This document shows, piece by piece, positions 42,828 to 52,544 of a stretch of DNA of 64,000 bases. Each line of letters starts with the position of its first letter. Position 1 is the stretch's first letter. Below the pieces are notes generated by a model. It had not been told where the DNA came from. It did not search any database and saw only the letters and a program-made list of their open reading frames with translations. The DNA is taken from contig JAJSLK010000045.1 in assembly GCA_021272165.1 (NCBI GenBank), positions 1 to 64,000 on the forward strand, written 5' to 3'. Origin of the DNA: Methylacidiphilales bacterium (GTDB lineage: Bacteria; Verrucomicrobiota; Verrucomicrobiia; Methylacidiphilales; UBA1321). The position numbers were made by a program, and so were the translations under genes.

Positions 42828-43694
42828 TCAAAGGTCTGGCGAGGGAGGCGGACCATGCAGGTGTTCAGGGGCCTCGTCCTCCTCATCCTCTTCGATTTCC
42901 TTTCGCCAAGCCCGGGACAGGAAGGGGCGCAGGAAGCCATAAAGAAGGTAGGAAACGAACATCACCGCCGGCATCCACCAGTAATAAATCACGCACAGGA
43001 GCAGCAGCAGGACCGCGCCGACGAACTTCGGCAGGGAAAACTGGGTGCGCCAGTTGAAGCCCTTGAAACTGGGGTACTCGAATTTGCTGAACATCATGCA
43101 GGAAAGAAAGACCATCAGTGCGGCCAGGGCATAGCCGCCCAGTCCGGAAGCCAGCTCCGACTCATTCTGGTAATTGGAAATGATCAACAGGGTGATCGAC
43201 GAGATAAGACCCGCCGCGGCCGGGATTGGGAAGCCGGTGAAATTTCGCGTGCCGGTGCCCAGGTTATAGGTGGCCGCGATGTTGAACCGCGCCAGTCGCA
43301 GTGCTCCGAAAAGCAGGTAGGTCCCCGCGATCAGCCAGCCGATTTGGTGGGGAATTTCGTACAGGACAATCTTGAAAACCAGCAGCGCCGGGGCAACGCC
43401 GAAGCTGACCACATCGGCCAGCGAATCAAATTCCCGGCCGAAGGGGCTTTCCTTGCCGCCCAGGCGGGCGAGCCGCCCGTCGAGCAGGTCACAGACACAG
43501 GCCGCGAGGATGCAGTAGATGCTGAAATAGTAGGAATGGGCCCAGTCGGGGCCGCCCTTCTCGCGCTCGATCGAACCTTCGAAAATCTTCAGCACGGCGA
43601 GAAAGCCGAAGATCAGGTTCCCCGCGGTCATCAAGTTCGGCAGCAGGAAAATCCGGGCCGGATTGTCGACGCGCGGGGTTGGCGGCGGGCTCAT
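42828..43694 (-). CDS. pssA: CDP-diacylglycerol-serine O-phosphatidyltransferase
   Basis: A 288-residue membrane enzyme that joins CDP-diacylglycerol and serine to make phosphatidylserine. The CDP-alcohol phosphotransferase signature D-x2-D-G-x2-A-R-x8-G-x3-D-x3-D is present as DLLDGRLARLGGKESPFGRE followed by FDSLAD. About eight hydrophobic segments are seen, with an acidic tail (EEDEEDEAPEH). I place the start at ATG 43694 (MSPPPTPRVDN); a further ATG at 43733 would overlap psd. It follows psd by 13 bp, and together they convert CDP-DAG to phosphatidylethanolamine. Confidence 0.94.
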   Translation of the reverse strand: MSPPPTPRVDNPARIFLLPNLMTAGNLIFGFLAVLKIFEGSIEREKGGPDWAHSYYFSIYCILAACVCDLLDGRLARLGGKESPFGREFDSLADVVSFGVAPALLVFKIVLYEIPHQIGWLIAGTYLLFGALRLARFNIAATYNLGTGTRNFTGFPIPAAAGLISSITLLIISNYQNESELASGLGGYALAALMVFLSCMMFSKFEYPSFKGFNWRTQFSLPKFVGAVLLLLLCVIYYWWMPAVMFVSYLLYGFLRPFLSRAWRKEIEEDEEDEAPEHLHGPPPSPDL

Positions 43695-43707
43695 GGCAAT
43701 GACCAGA

Positions 43708-44385
43708 TTACTCCCTTCCGGGCCAGCGGGCAATCGGTGTGGCGGCCCCGGCCACGCGGTCGCCGGGCTTCACCAGCACGGTGCACTCGAGCGGAACAAA
43801 AACCTCGGTGCGCGAACCGAACCGGATCATGCCGATCCGCTCGCCCCGCTTCCAACTCTTGCCCTCCGCCGACCAGGCGACGATGCGCCGCGCGACAAGT
43901 CCCGCGATCTGCCGCACCGCCATGGGGCCGCGCGGGGTCTTCACCGACCAGGAAAGGCATTCGTTGCGGGTGCTCGATTCGGGATGGCGCACGTCGAGGA
44001 ATTCGCCCGGTTTGTAGACGGTCTTTTGCACCGTGCCGTTGAAGGGCGCGCGGTTGATGTGGACATCGAAGACGGAAAGGAAAACTGCGATGCGGCGCAT
44101 CCGCCCGAGCTTGAAATCGGGCTCCTCCATTTCCTCCACGCCGACCACCAGGCCGTCCGCCGCCGAAACGACGATATTTCCATCCGCGGGAATGGAACGC
44201 TCCGGATCGCGAAAGAAATAGCAGACGAAGAGGAGTAAAAGGGCGAGCAGAATGCCCAGCCCGCAAAACGCGAGCTTCGCGATGATCCACGACGCCGGCA
44301 GAAACGGCGGAACAAAAAGGGCCACGCACGCGAGCAGTCCCAGCGGGACGGCAAAACGGGCCATTTCCTGATAAGCGGAGGGCAT
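43708..44385 (-). CDS. psd: Phosphatidylserine decarboxylase
   Basis: A 225-residue proenzyme that decarboxylates phosphatidylserine to phosphatidylethanolamine. One or two N-terminal membrane helices (about 10-55) are followed by YFFRDPERSIP, ADGNIVVSAADGLV, VFLSVFDVHINRAPFNG and the self-cleavage site GMIRFGSRTEV, where the Ser becomes the pyruvoyl group. The short length and FGS cleavage motif place it in the PSD-A-like (archaeal/Bacillus-type) subfamily. It is the promoter-proximal gene of the psd-pssA pair. Confidence 0.94.
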   Translation of the reverse strand: MPSAYQEMARFAVPLGLLACVALFVPPFLPASWIIAKLAFCGLGILLALLLLFVCYFFRDPERSIPADGNIVVSAADGLVVGVEEMEEPDFKLGRMRRIAVFLSVFDVHINRAPFNGTVQKTVYKPGEFLDVRHPESSTRNECLSWSVKTPRGPMAVRQIAGLVARRIVAWSAEGKSWKRGERIGMIRFGSRTEVFVPLECTVLVKPGDRVAGAATPIARWPGRE

Positions 44386-44493
44386 AGATAAGCCATCTTA
44401 CCATGGATGGAGACAGGAAGATGCAGAAATTTGCGCAGCCGGGCATGTCATTTTTTGATCCTCTTCAAGTTCGTTCAGGGCTAAGAGCGTATC

Positions 44494-45072
44494 GTGTCGA
44501 GAACCGAAATTATCCTGGCCAGCGCCTCGCCGCGCCGCCGTGAATTGCTGCGCCAGCTCGGCGTTCCATTCGAAGTCGTAACCGCGGATGTGCGGGAACT
44601 CGATGAGGATTCTTCATCGCTTTCCCCGGCCGACCTGGCCTGCGAGAACGCGCGGCTCAAGGCCGAGGCTGTGGCAAAATTACGGCCAGACCGGTGGGTT
44701 CTCGGCGCGGATACGGTTGTGGCCCTGGAGCAAAAATTACTGGGCAAACCGGATTCGCTCGATCAGGCGCATGATTTTCTTTGGGTCCTGAGCAGGAAAA
44801 AACATCAGGTCATCACGGGTTGCGCGTTGATCAGTCCCGAAAACGAAACGGTTCTTTTTCACGAAATCTCCTCTGTTGTTTTCAAGCCTTTGACGGAGGA
44901 GATCATTACAGACTATCTCCGCCAGGTGCATGTCCTCGACAAGGCCGGTGGTTATGCCCTGCAGGAGCAGGGCGATTTGATTATCGAATGCGTTGAAGGC
45001 TCCTCCTCCAACGTCATCGGCCTGCCGGTTGAGCTGCTCGAAAAGATTTTCAAAGCGCGCGGATTGCTCTAG
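44494..45072 (+). CDS. maf: Maf-family nucleotide pyrophosphatase
   Basis: A 192-residue cytoplasmic house-cleaning enzyme that hydrolyses non-canonical or modified nucleoside triphosphates. The signature IILASASPRRRELLRQLG is at the N-terminus. The catalytic Asp is in VLGADTVVAL, and DKAGGYALQEQG and SSSNVIGLPVELL follow. The start is GTG 44494. It is 17 bp ahead of plsC. Subfamily (dTTP/UTP versus 7-methyl-GTP) cannot be fixed with certainty, though the DKAGGYALQEQG loop favours the dTTP/UTP (YhdE) type. Confidence 0.93.
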   Translation: MSRTEIILASASPRRRELLRQLGVPFEVVTADVRELDEDSSSLSPADLACENARLKAEAVAKLRPDRWVLGADTVVALEQKLLGKPDSLDQAHDFLWVLSRKKHQVITGCALISPENETVLFHEISSVVFKPLTEEIITDYLRQVHVLDKAGGYALQEQGDLIIECVEGSSSNVIGLPVELLEKIFKARGLL

Positions 45073-45089
45073 CTAAGGGCCCGGCTCAC

Positions 45090-45797
45090 ATGAGCAATTT
45101 TTTCTATTACTTCTGTCGCGAGCTCTTCCTGCTGCCATTGCGTCCATTCGTTCGCGTCCACATCGACGGCATGGAGCGCATTCCGGCCTCCGGCCCGGCG
45201 CTGCTTCTTTGCAATCACATCAGCCATTTTGATCCTCCCTACATGACGGCAAAATTCCCCCGTGTCATCCATTTCATGGCCGATAAGCCTATGCTCGAGA
45301 TCCCCGTTATCGGGAAAATGATGCAATGGGGCCACGTCTTTCCCATCGACCGGACCAAGAACGACCGCGGCGCGCTCCGGACCGTCATGGCGCGACTTGA
45401 AGCAGGCCATATCGTCTGCATCTTTCCCGAGCGGGGCATTCGTCATGGCAAAACCTCGGTGCTGGGAGGAGCGGCATTGCCGGCCGGCACAGCGGCGCTC
45501 TGGAAAATGATGGATGTGCCGGTAATCCCGATGGTCATCATCGGCACCGACCAGCTCTACGCCCTGAAAAATTACCCGCGTTTCCCGCGCGTCTTCGTCC
45601 GCGCCGGGCCGATGCTTCCACCGGATAAAAAGGCCTCGCGCGAGGACCTTAATGACCGGATCGTGGTGGCCTGGCGGAAAATCTTCGAGACCATGAAGCA
45701 AGACTACGCCATCCTGCCGCACGAATTTCCCCAAAGCGCCCAAAAACGCTGGGGCAAGCCCGAGCCAGTTCCCGTCGCGGACGCTCCGGAGAATTGA
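45090..45797 (+). CDS. plsC: 1-acyl-sn-glycerol-3-phosphate acyltransferase
   Basis: A 235-residue acyltransferase making phosphatidic acid from lysophosphatidic acid. Block I NHISHFD holds the catalytic His-x4-Asp, block II is VFPIDRTKND, block III is FPERGIRHGK (usual FPEGTRS, with the family Thr replaced), and block IV is VPVIPMVIIGTD. An N-terminal hydrophobic helix anchors it to the membrane. It follows maf closely. The divergent block III makes a specialised acyl acceptor possible. Confidence 0.88.
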   Translation: MSNFFYYFCRELFLLPLRPFVRVHIDGMERIPASGPALLLCNHISHFDPPYMTAKFPRVIHFMADKPMLEIPVIGKMMQWGHVFPIDRTKNDRGALRTVMARLEAGHIVCIFPERGIRHGKTSVLGGAALPAGTAALWKMMDVPVIPMVIIGTDQLYALKNYPRFPRVFVRAGPMLPPDKKASREDLNDRIVVAWRKIFETMKQDYAILPHEFPQSAQKRWGKPEPVPVADAPEN

Positions 45798-45827
45798 ACC
45801 GCCGGTTGATCCTGCTAGATTGAGGAG

Positions 45828-46040
45828 ATGCAGGATTTCGGGAAAATGCTGGTTGTGCTTGGCCTCGGGGTCGCCGTCTTGGGCGCGTGGATTTGGTCGG
45901 GACGCGGTTTCGGCTGGCTTGGCCGGCTGCCGGGCGACATCTCGTACCAGAACGGCGGGTTCCGGTTCTATTTCCCCGTCATCACCTGCATCCTGGTCAG
46001 CGTGGTGCTGACGATTCTGGCCTGGTTTTTCCGGCGGTGA
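45828..46040 (+). CDS. DUF2905 small membrane protein
   Basis: A 70-residue protein with two hydrophobic segments (MLVVLGLGVAVLGAWIW and FYFPVITCILVSVVLTILAW) joined by a loop with GRLPGDI and YQNGGFRFYFPV, the conserved signature of DUF2905. Function unknown. It begins 30 bp after plsC and GAGGAG abuts the ATG. Confidence 0.88.
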   Translation: MQDFGKMLVVLGLGVAVLGAWIWSGRGFGWLGRLPGDISYQNGGFRFYFPVITCILVSVVLTILAWFFRR

Positions 46041-46099
46041 AATGCAGTGCCGGACAAAAGTTGCCCAGAGATCATGAATTTCCTTTAAAAATAGCTCGC

Positions 46100-49000
46100 G
46101 TGACTGCTAACAAGTTAAAGATTGTGAAATGGTTTTTAATCGGCTTGGCCCTTTGCTCCATGGAGATGGTCCGGGCTGACGACACTGCGGGCATTCTTTA
46201 CAAACAGGGAGCGGATGCCTTGTCCGCGGGGCAATACGCCCAGGCGGTCCAGGCCTTTGACCAGATTCTAACGGGCTATCCCAACATGCCCAACATCGAC
46301 GACGTGCGCCTGCGCGCCGGCTTCGCCTACATGCACATGGAGAAGTATGACGAGGCGGTCGACCGGCTCTCGAAGGAGATACTGCCGGTCGTCGCTCCGG
46401 CTTATCGCGGCACGGCGCTTTATTACACCGGCCTCTCTCAATTTTATAAAGGGACCAAGCTCATCGATTCCGACCCGGCCAAGGGCAAGGACGCCTTCGG
46501 CAAGGCCGCGGCCACGTTCTCCACGCTTATTGACTCGATCAATACCGCCCCTGATCCCCAGACCAAGGGCTATCTGGAGGAGGCGATCTATTTCCGCGCG
46601 CTCTCGAACTTCGAACGCGACGAGTACGATCCCGCGGAGAAAGACCTGCTGCAACTCATTCAGCAATTCAGTTCGAGTCTTCTCCTGCCTGATTATTACC
46701 TGCGCCTCGGCAGTCTCTACGCTGTGGAGACGAACAAGGCGGTCATCGACAAGAAATCGCCGGAGGAAGTGCGGGCCATGGCGCAAAAGGCGCTCGATGT
46801 CCTCGACCATGTCAGCAACGATCCCAACGCCCTGATCCAGGCCAACGAGGCCAACATGAACAAGGCGGAGATTCTGTACCTCATCGCGCAGCTTGATAAC
46901 GGCGATGCCGGTTACATGAAAGCCCTGGAAGCCTATCGTCTGGTGCGGCGCAAGGCCGATCTGATTCCACTCCAGCAGGACCGTCTCGATGAGTTGAAAA
47001 GAAATTCCGCCAATGCCCTGCAGAACGCAGGGGCGATGCTGGCCAACGAAAACAGCCGCCTCATCGACCGGGAAACCAATCGCCTCGATACGTTGAAGGA
47101 CCCGAACATGCCCGACCCGATCATCCAGGCGTTGATCCGCATGGCGGAATGTTATAACGCGATGAAGCAGGCCGACGAGGCCCGCACCATCCTGCACCGG
47201 CTCGTGGCCAAAAGCGCCCTGAACCAGGACCAGCAGCAGGAAGTTGACTTTCAGCTTCTTTATTCCTATGTCCTCGGCGGGGAAACGGACAAGGCCGACA
47301 AGGCCCTGACCGATTATCTCACCAAGCATGCAGGCGATCCACAGGCCGACAGCATCAGTTACCAGATTTCGGCCAAGCTGATGGACCGGAAGGACTATGA
47401 AGGCTCCCTGAAACAGGCCCAGCGCAGCCTGCAGGATTTCCCCAAGGGCCGGTACGTGTCCGAGGCCATCGGCCTGGAGGCACAGGCGCTGACGAGTTTG
47501 GGACGCCTGAAGGAAGCCGACGCGGTCGTAAACAACTTTCTGGCCAAGAATCCGAACAGTCCCGTCGCCAACAGCATGCTCATGACCCGCGCCCAGGGCA
47601 AAAGCGCCCGCCGGGATTACGCCGGCGCTCTCGAGGATTATCAAAAGGTCCGGGACAATCCGCAGGCCGGTGATTTGCGACCGATCGCCGCGGCCGGCTG
47701 CATTCAGGCCCTCTACTCCCTTCAACGGTTTGATGATGTTCTCAAGGAAAGCAAGGACTTCACGGCCAAATATCCGACCAATAAAACCGTCTCCACTGTC
47801 CTCCTTTTTGCCGCGCTTTCGCTGGACCAGAAGAACGATCATAACGGCGCGGTCGCCGCGCTTCAGGACATCGCCAAAAAATATCCGAAGGATGACGCCG
47901 CGCCGTTTGCGCTCTCCTACGTCGTCCATATCTACGATGTCGCGGGCAGCCTGCCGCAAATGATCCAGGCTGCGAACGATCTCCGCGCGGCCTATCCCAA
48001 TAATTATCCGATCCTCGCGCAGGCGGCGGACGAAGTCAGTGCCACGCTGGTCAAGCAGAAGCAGTACGACCAGGCCATCGCGCAATACCAGCCGCTCATC
48101 GACGTTCCCACCGCCTCGGTCGCCGCCACTTCGCGCAACAAGATCGGCGACATCTGGCTTGCCGAGGCGAAGAACATGCGCGCCTACCAGTCGATGAACG
48201 AGCAGGAACGGCCCGAGGCGGAGAAGGTCGTCGCTTCCGCCGAGGAAGCCTATCTCGGCACACTCCAGAAATTCCCCGAACAGACCAACGCGGCGGGCGA
48301 CGCCTTTGGCGGCCTCGTCGATGTCCTGAAGCAGCGCCGCTCCTGGGGCCTGTTGACCGACGCAACGATGGAAGGCTATCTGGCCAAACTCGGTTCCGTG
48401 CTGACCTTGCCCGACATGAAAGCCCGGCTCGAAATGGCCGAGGCCGGGCTTGTTTTCACCTACAAGAACGGCGTGAGCCAATATCCGGCGGCCTTGGACC
48501 GGTTCCGGAAAGTCGTCGCGGCCAATCCTTCGCTTCCGCTCACCCGGCAGGAGGCCGATCAATACGGAGAGTTATTGATCGCCGCAAAAGATTATGCCAC
48601 CGCCTTGCAGGTTTACGGTGATCTCCTCGGCCGTGCGGCGCCGAATGATATGTACGCGCAGGCCGACGGCGATTACGGCCTCGGCGCGGCTTACCTGGCC
48701 CAGGGCGACGTCGCCAATGCCGCCAGGTATTTCTCCGCAATGAAGTCGCTTCCCAATGGCGCTGCCTGGCATCCCCATATCATGGACGCCAATTACGGCC
48801 TCGCCCTGGCCGCGGAAAAAATGGGCGATCCCCATGGCGTCGCGATGCAAATTTACAGCCAGATCATCCAGTCGTCCCAGGCTCCGCCTTTGCTCATGGC
48901 CAAGTCGATGCTCGGGTATGGGCACCTGCTCGAGAAGGCGGGCCACGGTCTCAATCCGGCCGTGCCCGACAGCGGCGAAACGGCGCTCCGTTATTACATT

Positions 49001-49198
49001 CAGGCTTCGACCCAGTTCGGTCTTCCTCTGCCGCAAATCGGCGCGGAGGGGCTTTTCTCCGCCGGCCAGCTTTACGAAAAGGCCGGCGACAAGGCCAACG
49101 CCAAAAAGCAGTTCACCGACCTGATCGGTAATTATGGCGAAAGCGCGCCCGACTGGGTTGCGAAGGCCAAAGCCGAATTAGACAAACTGGGGCCGTAA
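46100..49198 (+). CDS. Exported tetratricopeptide-repeat protein
   Basis: About 1,032 residues. I place the start at GTG 46100, giving the signal peptide VTANKLKIVKWFLIGLALCS cut near VRA-DD; the frame is open further back, but that part only mirrors the DUF2905 gene. The mature protein is a long array of alpha-helical TPR-like units (YKQGADALSAGQYAQAVQAF, AIYFRALSNFERDEYDPAEK, YVSEAIGLEAQALTSLGRLK, GLFSAGQLYEKAGDKANAKK) with no catalytic domain. It resembles YbgF/CpoB-like or outer-membrane assembly TPR proteins and probably serves as a periplasmic scaffold. It ends 4 bp before nth. Confidence 0.85.
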   Translation: MTANKLKIVKWFLIGLALCSMEMVRADDTAGILYKQGADALSAGQYAQAVQAFDQILTGYPNMPNIDDVRLRAGFAYMHMEKYDEAVDRLSKEILPVVAPAYRGTALYYTGLSQFYKGTKLIDSDPAKGKDAFGKAAATFSTLIDSINTAPDPQTKGYLEEAIYFRALSNFERDEYDPAEKDLLQLIQQFSSSLLLPDYYLRLGSLYAVETNKAVIDKKSPEEVRAMAQKALDVLDHVSNDPNALIQANEANMNKAEILYLIAQLDNGDAGYMKALEAYRLVRRKADLIPLQQDRLDELKRNSANALQNAGAMLANENSRLIDRETNRLDTLKDPNMPDPIIQALIRMAECYNAMKQADEARTILHRLVAKSALNQDQQQEVDFQLLYSYVLGGETDKADKALTDYLTKHAGDPQADSISYQISAKLMDRKDYEGSLKQAQRSLQDFPKGRYVSEAIGLEAQALTSLGRLKEADAVVNNFLAKNPNSPVANSMLMTRAQGKSARRDYAGALEDYQKVRDNPQAGDLRPIAAAGCIQALYSLQRFDDVLKESKDFTAKYPTNKTVSTVLLFAALSLDQKNDHNGAVAALQDIAKKYPKDDAAPFALSYVVHIYDVAGSLPQMIQAANDLRAAYPNNYPILAQAADEVSATLVKQKQYDQAIAQYQPLIDVPTASVAATSRNKIGDIWLAEAKNMRAYQSMNEQERPEAEKVVASAEEAYLGTLQKFPEQTNAAGDAFGGLVDVLKQRRSWGLLTDATMEGYLAKLGSVLTLPDMKARLEMAEAGLVFTYKNGVSQYPAALDRFRKVVAANPSLPLTRQEADQYGELLIAAKDYATALQVYGDLLGRAAPNDMYAQADGDYGLGAAYLAQGDVANAARYFSAMKSLPNGAAWHPHIMDANYGLALAAEKMGDPHGVAMQIYSQIIQSSQAPPLLMAKSMLGYGHLLEKAGHGLNPAVPDSGETALRYYIQASTQFGLPLPQIGAEGLFSAGQLYEKAGDKANAKKQFTDLIGNYGESAPDWVAKAKAELDKLGP

Positions 49199-49202
49199 TT
49201 CC

Positions 49203-49889
49203 ATGACGCCCGCCGATCGTGCCCGGGCTCTTTGCGTGGCGCTGCCGCGTGTCTATCCCGACGCCCATTGCGAGCTGAATTTTTCCACGCCGCTGGAGCT
49301 TCTCATCGCGACGATTCTTTCCGCCCAATGCACCGACGTGCAGGTCAACAAGGTCACGCCCGGGCTCTTCAAAAAATACCGCTCCGCCGCCGACTACGCC
49401 CAGGCGGTGCCGGAGGAACTTGAACACGATCTGCGCGCCATCGGCCTCTACCGGGCCAAGGCGAAAAATATCCGCGCCTGCTGCCACATCCTCGTGGAAA
49501 AGCACGGAGGCGCAGTCCCGAGGACGATGGAGGCCTTGACCGAGCTGCCCGGCGTTGGACGCAAGACGGCCAACGTCGTCCTCGGAAACACCTTTGGGAT
49601 AAATGTCGGCGTCGTGGTCGATACCCACGTCGCCCGGCTATCCGGCCGACTCGGCCTTACCCGCCAGACTGACCCAAAGAAGATCGAGGCGGTCCTGATG
49701 AAACTCGTGCCGCAAAAGGACTGGACCCTCTTTTCCCACTGGCTGATTTTTCACGGCCGCCGCCGTTGCAAGGCACTCAATCCCGACTGTCCTCACTGCG
49801 AAATCGCCCGGCTCTGTCCGAGCTATTCCCGCTTCATGAAGCTGAAGGAGCCGAGGTCCGCCTCCGCCAAAGTGCGAAGCCCGCGATGA
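49203..49889 (+). CDS. nth: Endonuclease III (DNA glycosylase/AP lyase)
   Basis: A 228-residue base-excision-repair enzyme that removes oxidised pyrimidines. LLIATILSAQCTDVQVNKVT is the family start. The helix-hairpin-helix LPGVGRKTAN carries the catalytic Lys and VDTHVAR the catalytic Asp. The 4Fe-4S cluster loop C-x6-C-x2-C-x5-C is seen in CKALNPDCPHCEIARLC. Its last 56 bp overlap the 3' end of the convergent YfhO-like gene, so the C-terminal tail after the cluster (LKEPRSASAKVRSPR) is encoded in shared DNA. Confidence 0.96.
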   Translation: MTPADRARALCVALPRVYPDAHCELNFSTPLELLIATILSAQCTDVQVNKVTPGLFKKYRSAADYAQAVPEELEHDLRAIGLYRAKAKNIRACCHILVEKHGGAVPRTMEALTELPGVGRKTANVVLGNTFGINVGVVVDTHVARLSGRLGLTRQTDPKKIEAVLMKLVPQKDWTLFSHWLIFHGRRRCKALNPDCPHCEIARLCPSYSRFMKLKEPRSASAKVRSPR

Positions 49890-52410
49890 TCCATGCAGCG
49901 ATCATCACCCCGTCGCTAAAATTGTTCACCCACTCCACCGGCAGTCCGACCAGATTGTAGCGGGCGGCGTAATGCATGGAGATCGTGGAATGGCCCGGCT
50001 GCACCTGCACCGCGCGCATGATATAATCGGCCCGGAGGAGCTGTGCAGGTCGACCGTTCACCTCGACCTGCCAGTCGGGATTGTACTGGTCATTCACCAG
50101 AACAAAGCCGCCGGTGGACGACTGGAGATCGATGTCGATGTCGGTGGGTGTGTAGGTCTGGAGGTCGAGATGGTCGGACGCCGGATCTCCCGCGGGACTG
50201 CCGCTGGCCATTAGTTTGTGGTCCGGGCTGAGCAAGACGCTGCCGAGTGGGTTCCAGGCCGGGTCGGCCAGCCGCTTGAGCAGGGCGTCGTCCGAGGTGA
50301 AAAATTCGGCCTGCGGAACCAGGGTCGCCTTGGCCAGGTAGTCCTTGATCTGGATGAGGGCATGGGACGGCAGATCGGGCGAGCCGGTGGGCTGGAGCAC
50401 ATAGCCATCGACGTGATCCATATCGGCGGCCATGGCGGGATCGTTGTGCATCTGCGTGATGAATTGCTGCGGCACGACCACGTTCTTCACTCCGGCCAGA
50501 AGCCAGAGGCGGGGATGGTTATTGTCCAGCGTCTGGAAAAACGTGTTGATGTCGTTGGGAATGCGCGAGGCCGCCGAAATATCGAGGCACGAAATGTTCG
50601 AGGCTGAAAATTGATTGAGCAGCAGCAGGTTGAGCGCCGGATCCTCCGCGGCCACGCTGACCCGCACCGTGTCCCCTTCGCTCTTGAGCTTTTCCAGCAG
50701 CGGATTGGACATCGTCATCATCTCAAGGGAAATCGGTTCGATGAATTTGGTGACGACCCAGCCGAGTTGCAGTACAGCCAGCAACGCCGTGCTCAGCGTC
50801 AGGCTCAGGGCCAGATGCTTCGGGTCGAAGATCCTTTGCCAGAGCCGGTCGAGGAACGGATTGGGCAGCGTCGTTTTCCGCAGCCGCTCCGGCTTCCAGG
50901 CCGCGGCCAGAATCAGGCAAAGCAGTGCCACCAGCACTACCGCGAATTGGAGCGACGTATGCAACGTGCTCATGATGTTCGCGACTGCGAGCGGTTCATA
51001 TCCCTCGCGTTGCAATTTGATCGGTAGAACGAAGGCGCTGTAGGGATAGCTGGCGAGCAGGCCCAGCCCGAGCAGGGTCAGCAGAATGCCGCAGAACCAG
51101 CTCAGCCGCCGTCGGATTGTGGCCGTCAATGACTCCTCGGCCGCCAGCGAAGCCAGCAGGTGCTGCATTCCGAATGAACTCAGAGTCACGAGGGCAAAAT
51201 TCGTCATCTCCAGCCATTTCAGCGGATTGCGCCACTTGTCCATCAACGGCAGCGCATAAACGAGATGGTAGATCGACGTATGCCAACCCCACGAAAAAAT
51301 CAGGGTGATAAAACCCAATGCCAGCAGTAGCCGGCCATAGAAAATTTGTCGCGGCGACAACGGATTGGGCCCCAGCAGGCGCCCCGGCAGGAGAAGGAGC
51401 ACGCCAATCAAAGCCAGGGCCGTGGCGATGGTTCCCGTCGTGCTGATGGCGAGGTTGGAATTGCGCGTACTATTTGGATTTTGCGGCCAATCCAACGTCT
51501 GCCCGATCTGCCCCCAGTAGGGCCCCTCCACGCTGTTGATATGCCAGCCGAAAAAGCCCGGCACGAGATAGGTCACCGTTTCTGCCGGGCCCAGGCTATA
51601 TTGCGTCACCAGCTTGTAGTTCTCCTCCTCGCTCGATTGCCCGCCCAGCCTGGCTCCCTCGACGTTGCTTTGAAACAACGCGATCAACGTCGCGAGCGCG
51701 ATCAGCAATGCCGTCAACGCGCAGAGGGCCAGATGCCTCACATCGCGGAGATAGTCCGTAATTCTTTGCCGCGTGTCGGATTGGTTTCGTCCGGCCGAGG
51801 CGTAGAGCGCGGCGATGAGCAGGCTCGCAAGGGCCCCGCGATCCGTCTGCATTTCCACCATCAGCCCGCAACTGGCCCCGCTGATCAGCGCAAAGGCCCA
51901 ATGTCGGGTACGTCTCGCCCGCAACGCGCCCCACGCGGCCAATGCGAAGAATGGCCAAGTCGCGATGTAGCCGAAGTGGCCCGGAAAAACGAACGGCAGC
52001 AGGTCGCCCTGCCACGCATAAATGATTCCGCCGAAAAGCGCCGCGGGCCGCGGTACCTCCAGCTCGCGCAGAAAGGCCGCCATGGTCAGAAGCGACAGCG
52101 TGGCCATGAGGGGCGTGTAAGCGGTGAAGAACCACCATGCGGGCCAATGGGCCGCCAGGCTGTAGGGATTCAGCGCCTGAGGCAGATAGGCCACCCCCAG
52201 CCAGTTCAAGACTGAAAACAGGCCGCTGGGCGGAAAGTGATAGGCCATTTTCCAGAGGTTCGACGGATTGACGTCGATCGTGTAGGGCACCTCCTGCCCG
52301 AAAGTGAAAAACCGGCAAAGCCAGAGCTGGGCCGCCAGCGAAATCAGCGTCACGACCCAAAGCGAGGTCCAGCGCCCTTGCGGAGCGGGAGAACTGGCAG
52401 GTGAATCCAT
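49834..52410 (-). CDS. Large membrane protein, YfhO-like
   Basis: An 858-residue protein with a dozen or more hydrophobic helices through about residue 560 (LWVVTLISLAAQLWLCRFFT, FFTAYTPLMATLSLLTMAAF). A periplasmic domain follows whose GGFVLVNDQYNPDWQVEVNG and AVQVQPGHSTISMHY match the C-terminal beta-domain of YfhO/GT-C-like proteins. A last helix (VMIAAWIIAGFALW) ends it. Members of this group are linked to glycosylation of lipoteichoic acid or other envelope glycans. The donor and acceptor here are unknown. It overlaps nth tail to tail by 56 bp. Confidence 0.75.
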   Translation of the reverse strand: MDSPASSPAPQGRWTSLWVVTLISLAAQLWLCRFFTFGQEVPYTIDVNPSNLWKMAYHFPPSGLFSVLNWLGVAYLPQALNPYSLAAHWPAWWFFTAYTPLMATLSLLTMAAFLRELEVPRPAALFGGIIYAWQGDLLPFVFPGHFGYIATWPFFALAAWGALRARRTRHWAFALISGASCGLMVEMQTDRGALASLLIAALYASAGRNQSDTRQRITDYLRDVRHLALCALTALLIALATLIALFQSNVEGARLGGQSSEEENYKLVTQYSLGPAETVTYLVPGFFGWHINSVEGPYWGQIGQTLDWPQNPNSTRNSNLAISTTGTIATALALIGVLLLLPGRLLGPNPLSPRQIFYGRLLLALGFITLIFSWGWHTSIYHLVYALPLMDKWRNPLKWLEMTNFALVTLSSFGMQHLLASLAAEESLTATIRRRLSWFCGILLTLLGLGLLASYPYSAFVLPIKLQREGYEPLAVANIMSTLHTSLQFAVVLVALLCLILAAAWKPERLRKTTLPNPFLDRLWQRIFDPKHLALSLTLSTALLAVLQLGWVVTKFIEPISLEMMTMSNPLLEKLKSEGDTVRVSVAAEDPALNLLLLNQFSASNISCLDISAASRIPNDINTFFQTLDNNHPRLWLLAGVKNVVVPQQFITQMHNDPAMAADMDHVDGYVLQPTGSPDLPSHALIQIKDYLAKATLVPQAEFFTSDDALLKRLADPAWNPLGSVLLSPDHKLMASGSPAGDPASDHLDLQTYTPTDIDIDLQSSTGGFVLVNDQYNPDWQVEVNGRPAQLLRADYIMRAVQVQPGHSTISMHYAARYNLVGLPVEWVNNFSDGVMIAAWIIAGFALWRRRTSAPSAS

Positions 52411-52544
52411 TGTTGTTACATAGCGGCCATGCGCGCTTCGGAAAAGCGCGATTCGATTGCAGTTATGTTATTCCTCCCGTCCGAATGGAGAGCAGATTTG
52501 CCGGCTCGCCTCCACAATCTGAGTTCTCTACGCTCAAGGAGCCG

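Noticed and set aside
46268-48562. A 764-codon open frame on the minus strand
   Set aside because: It lies wholly antisense to the TPR gene, has no family motifs, and arises from high-GC codon usage with few stops in the opposite frame.
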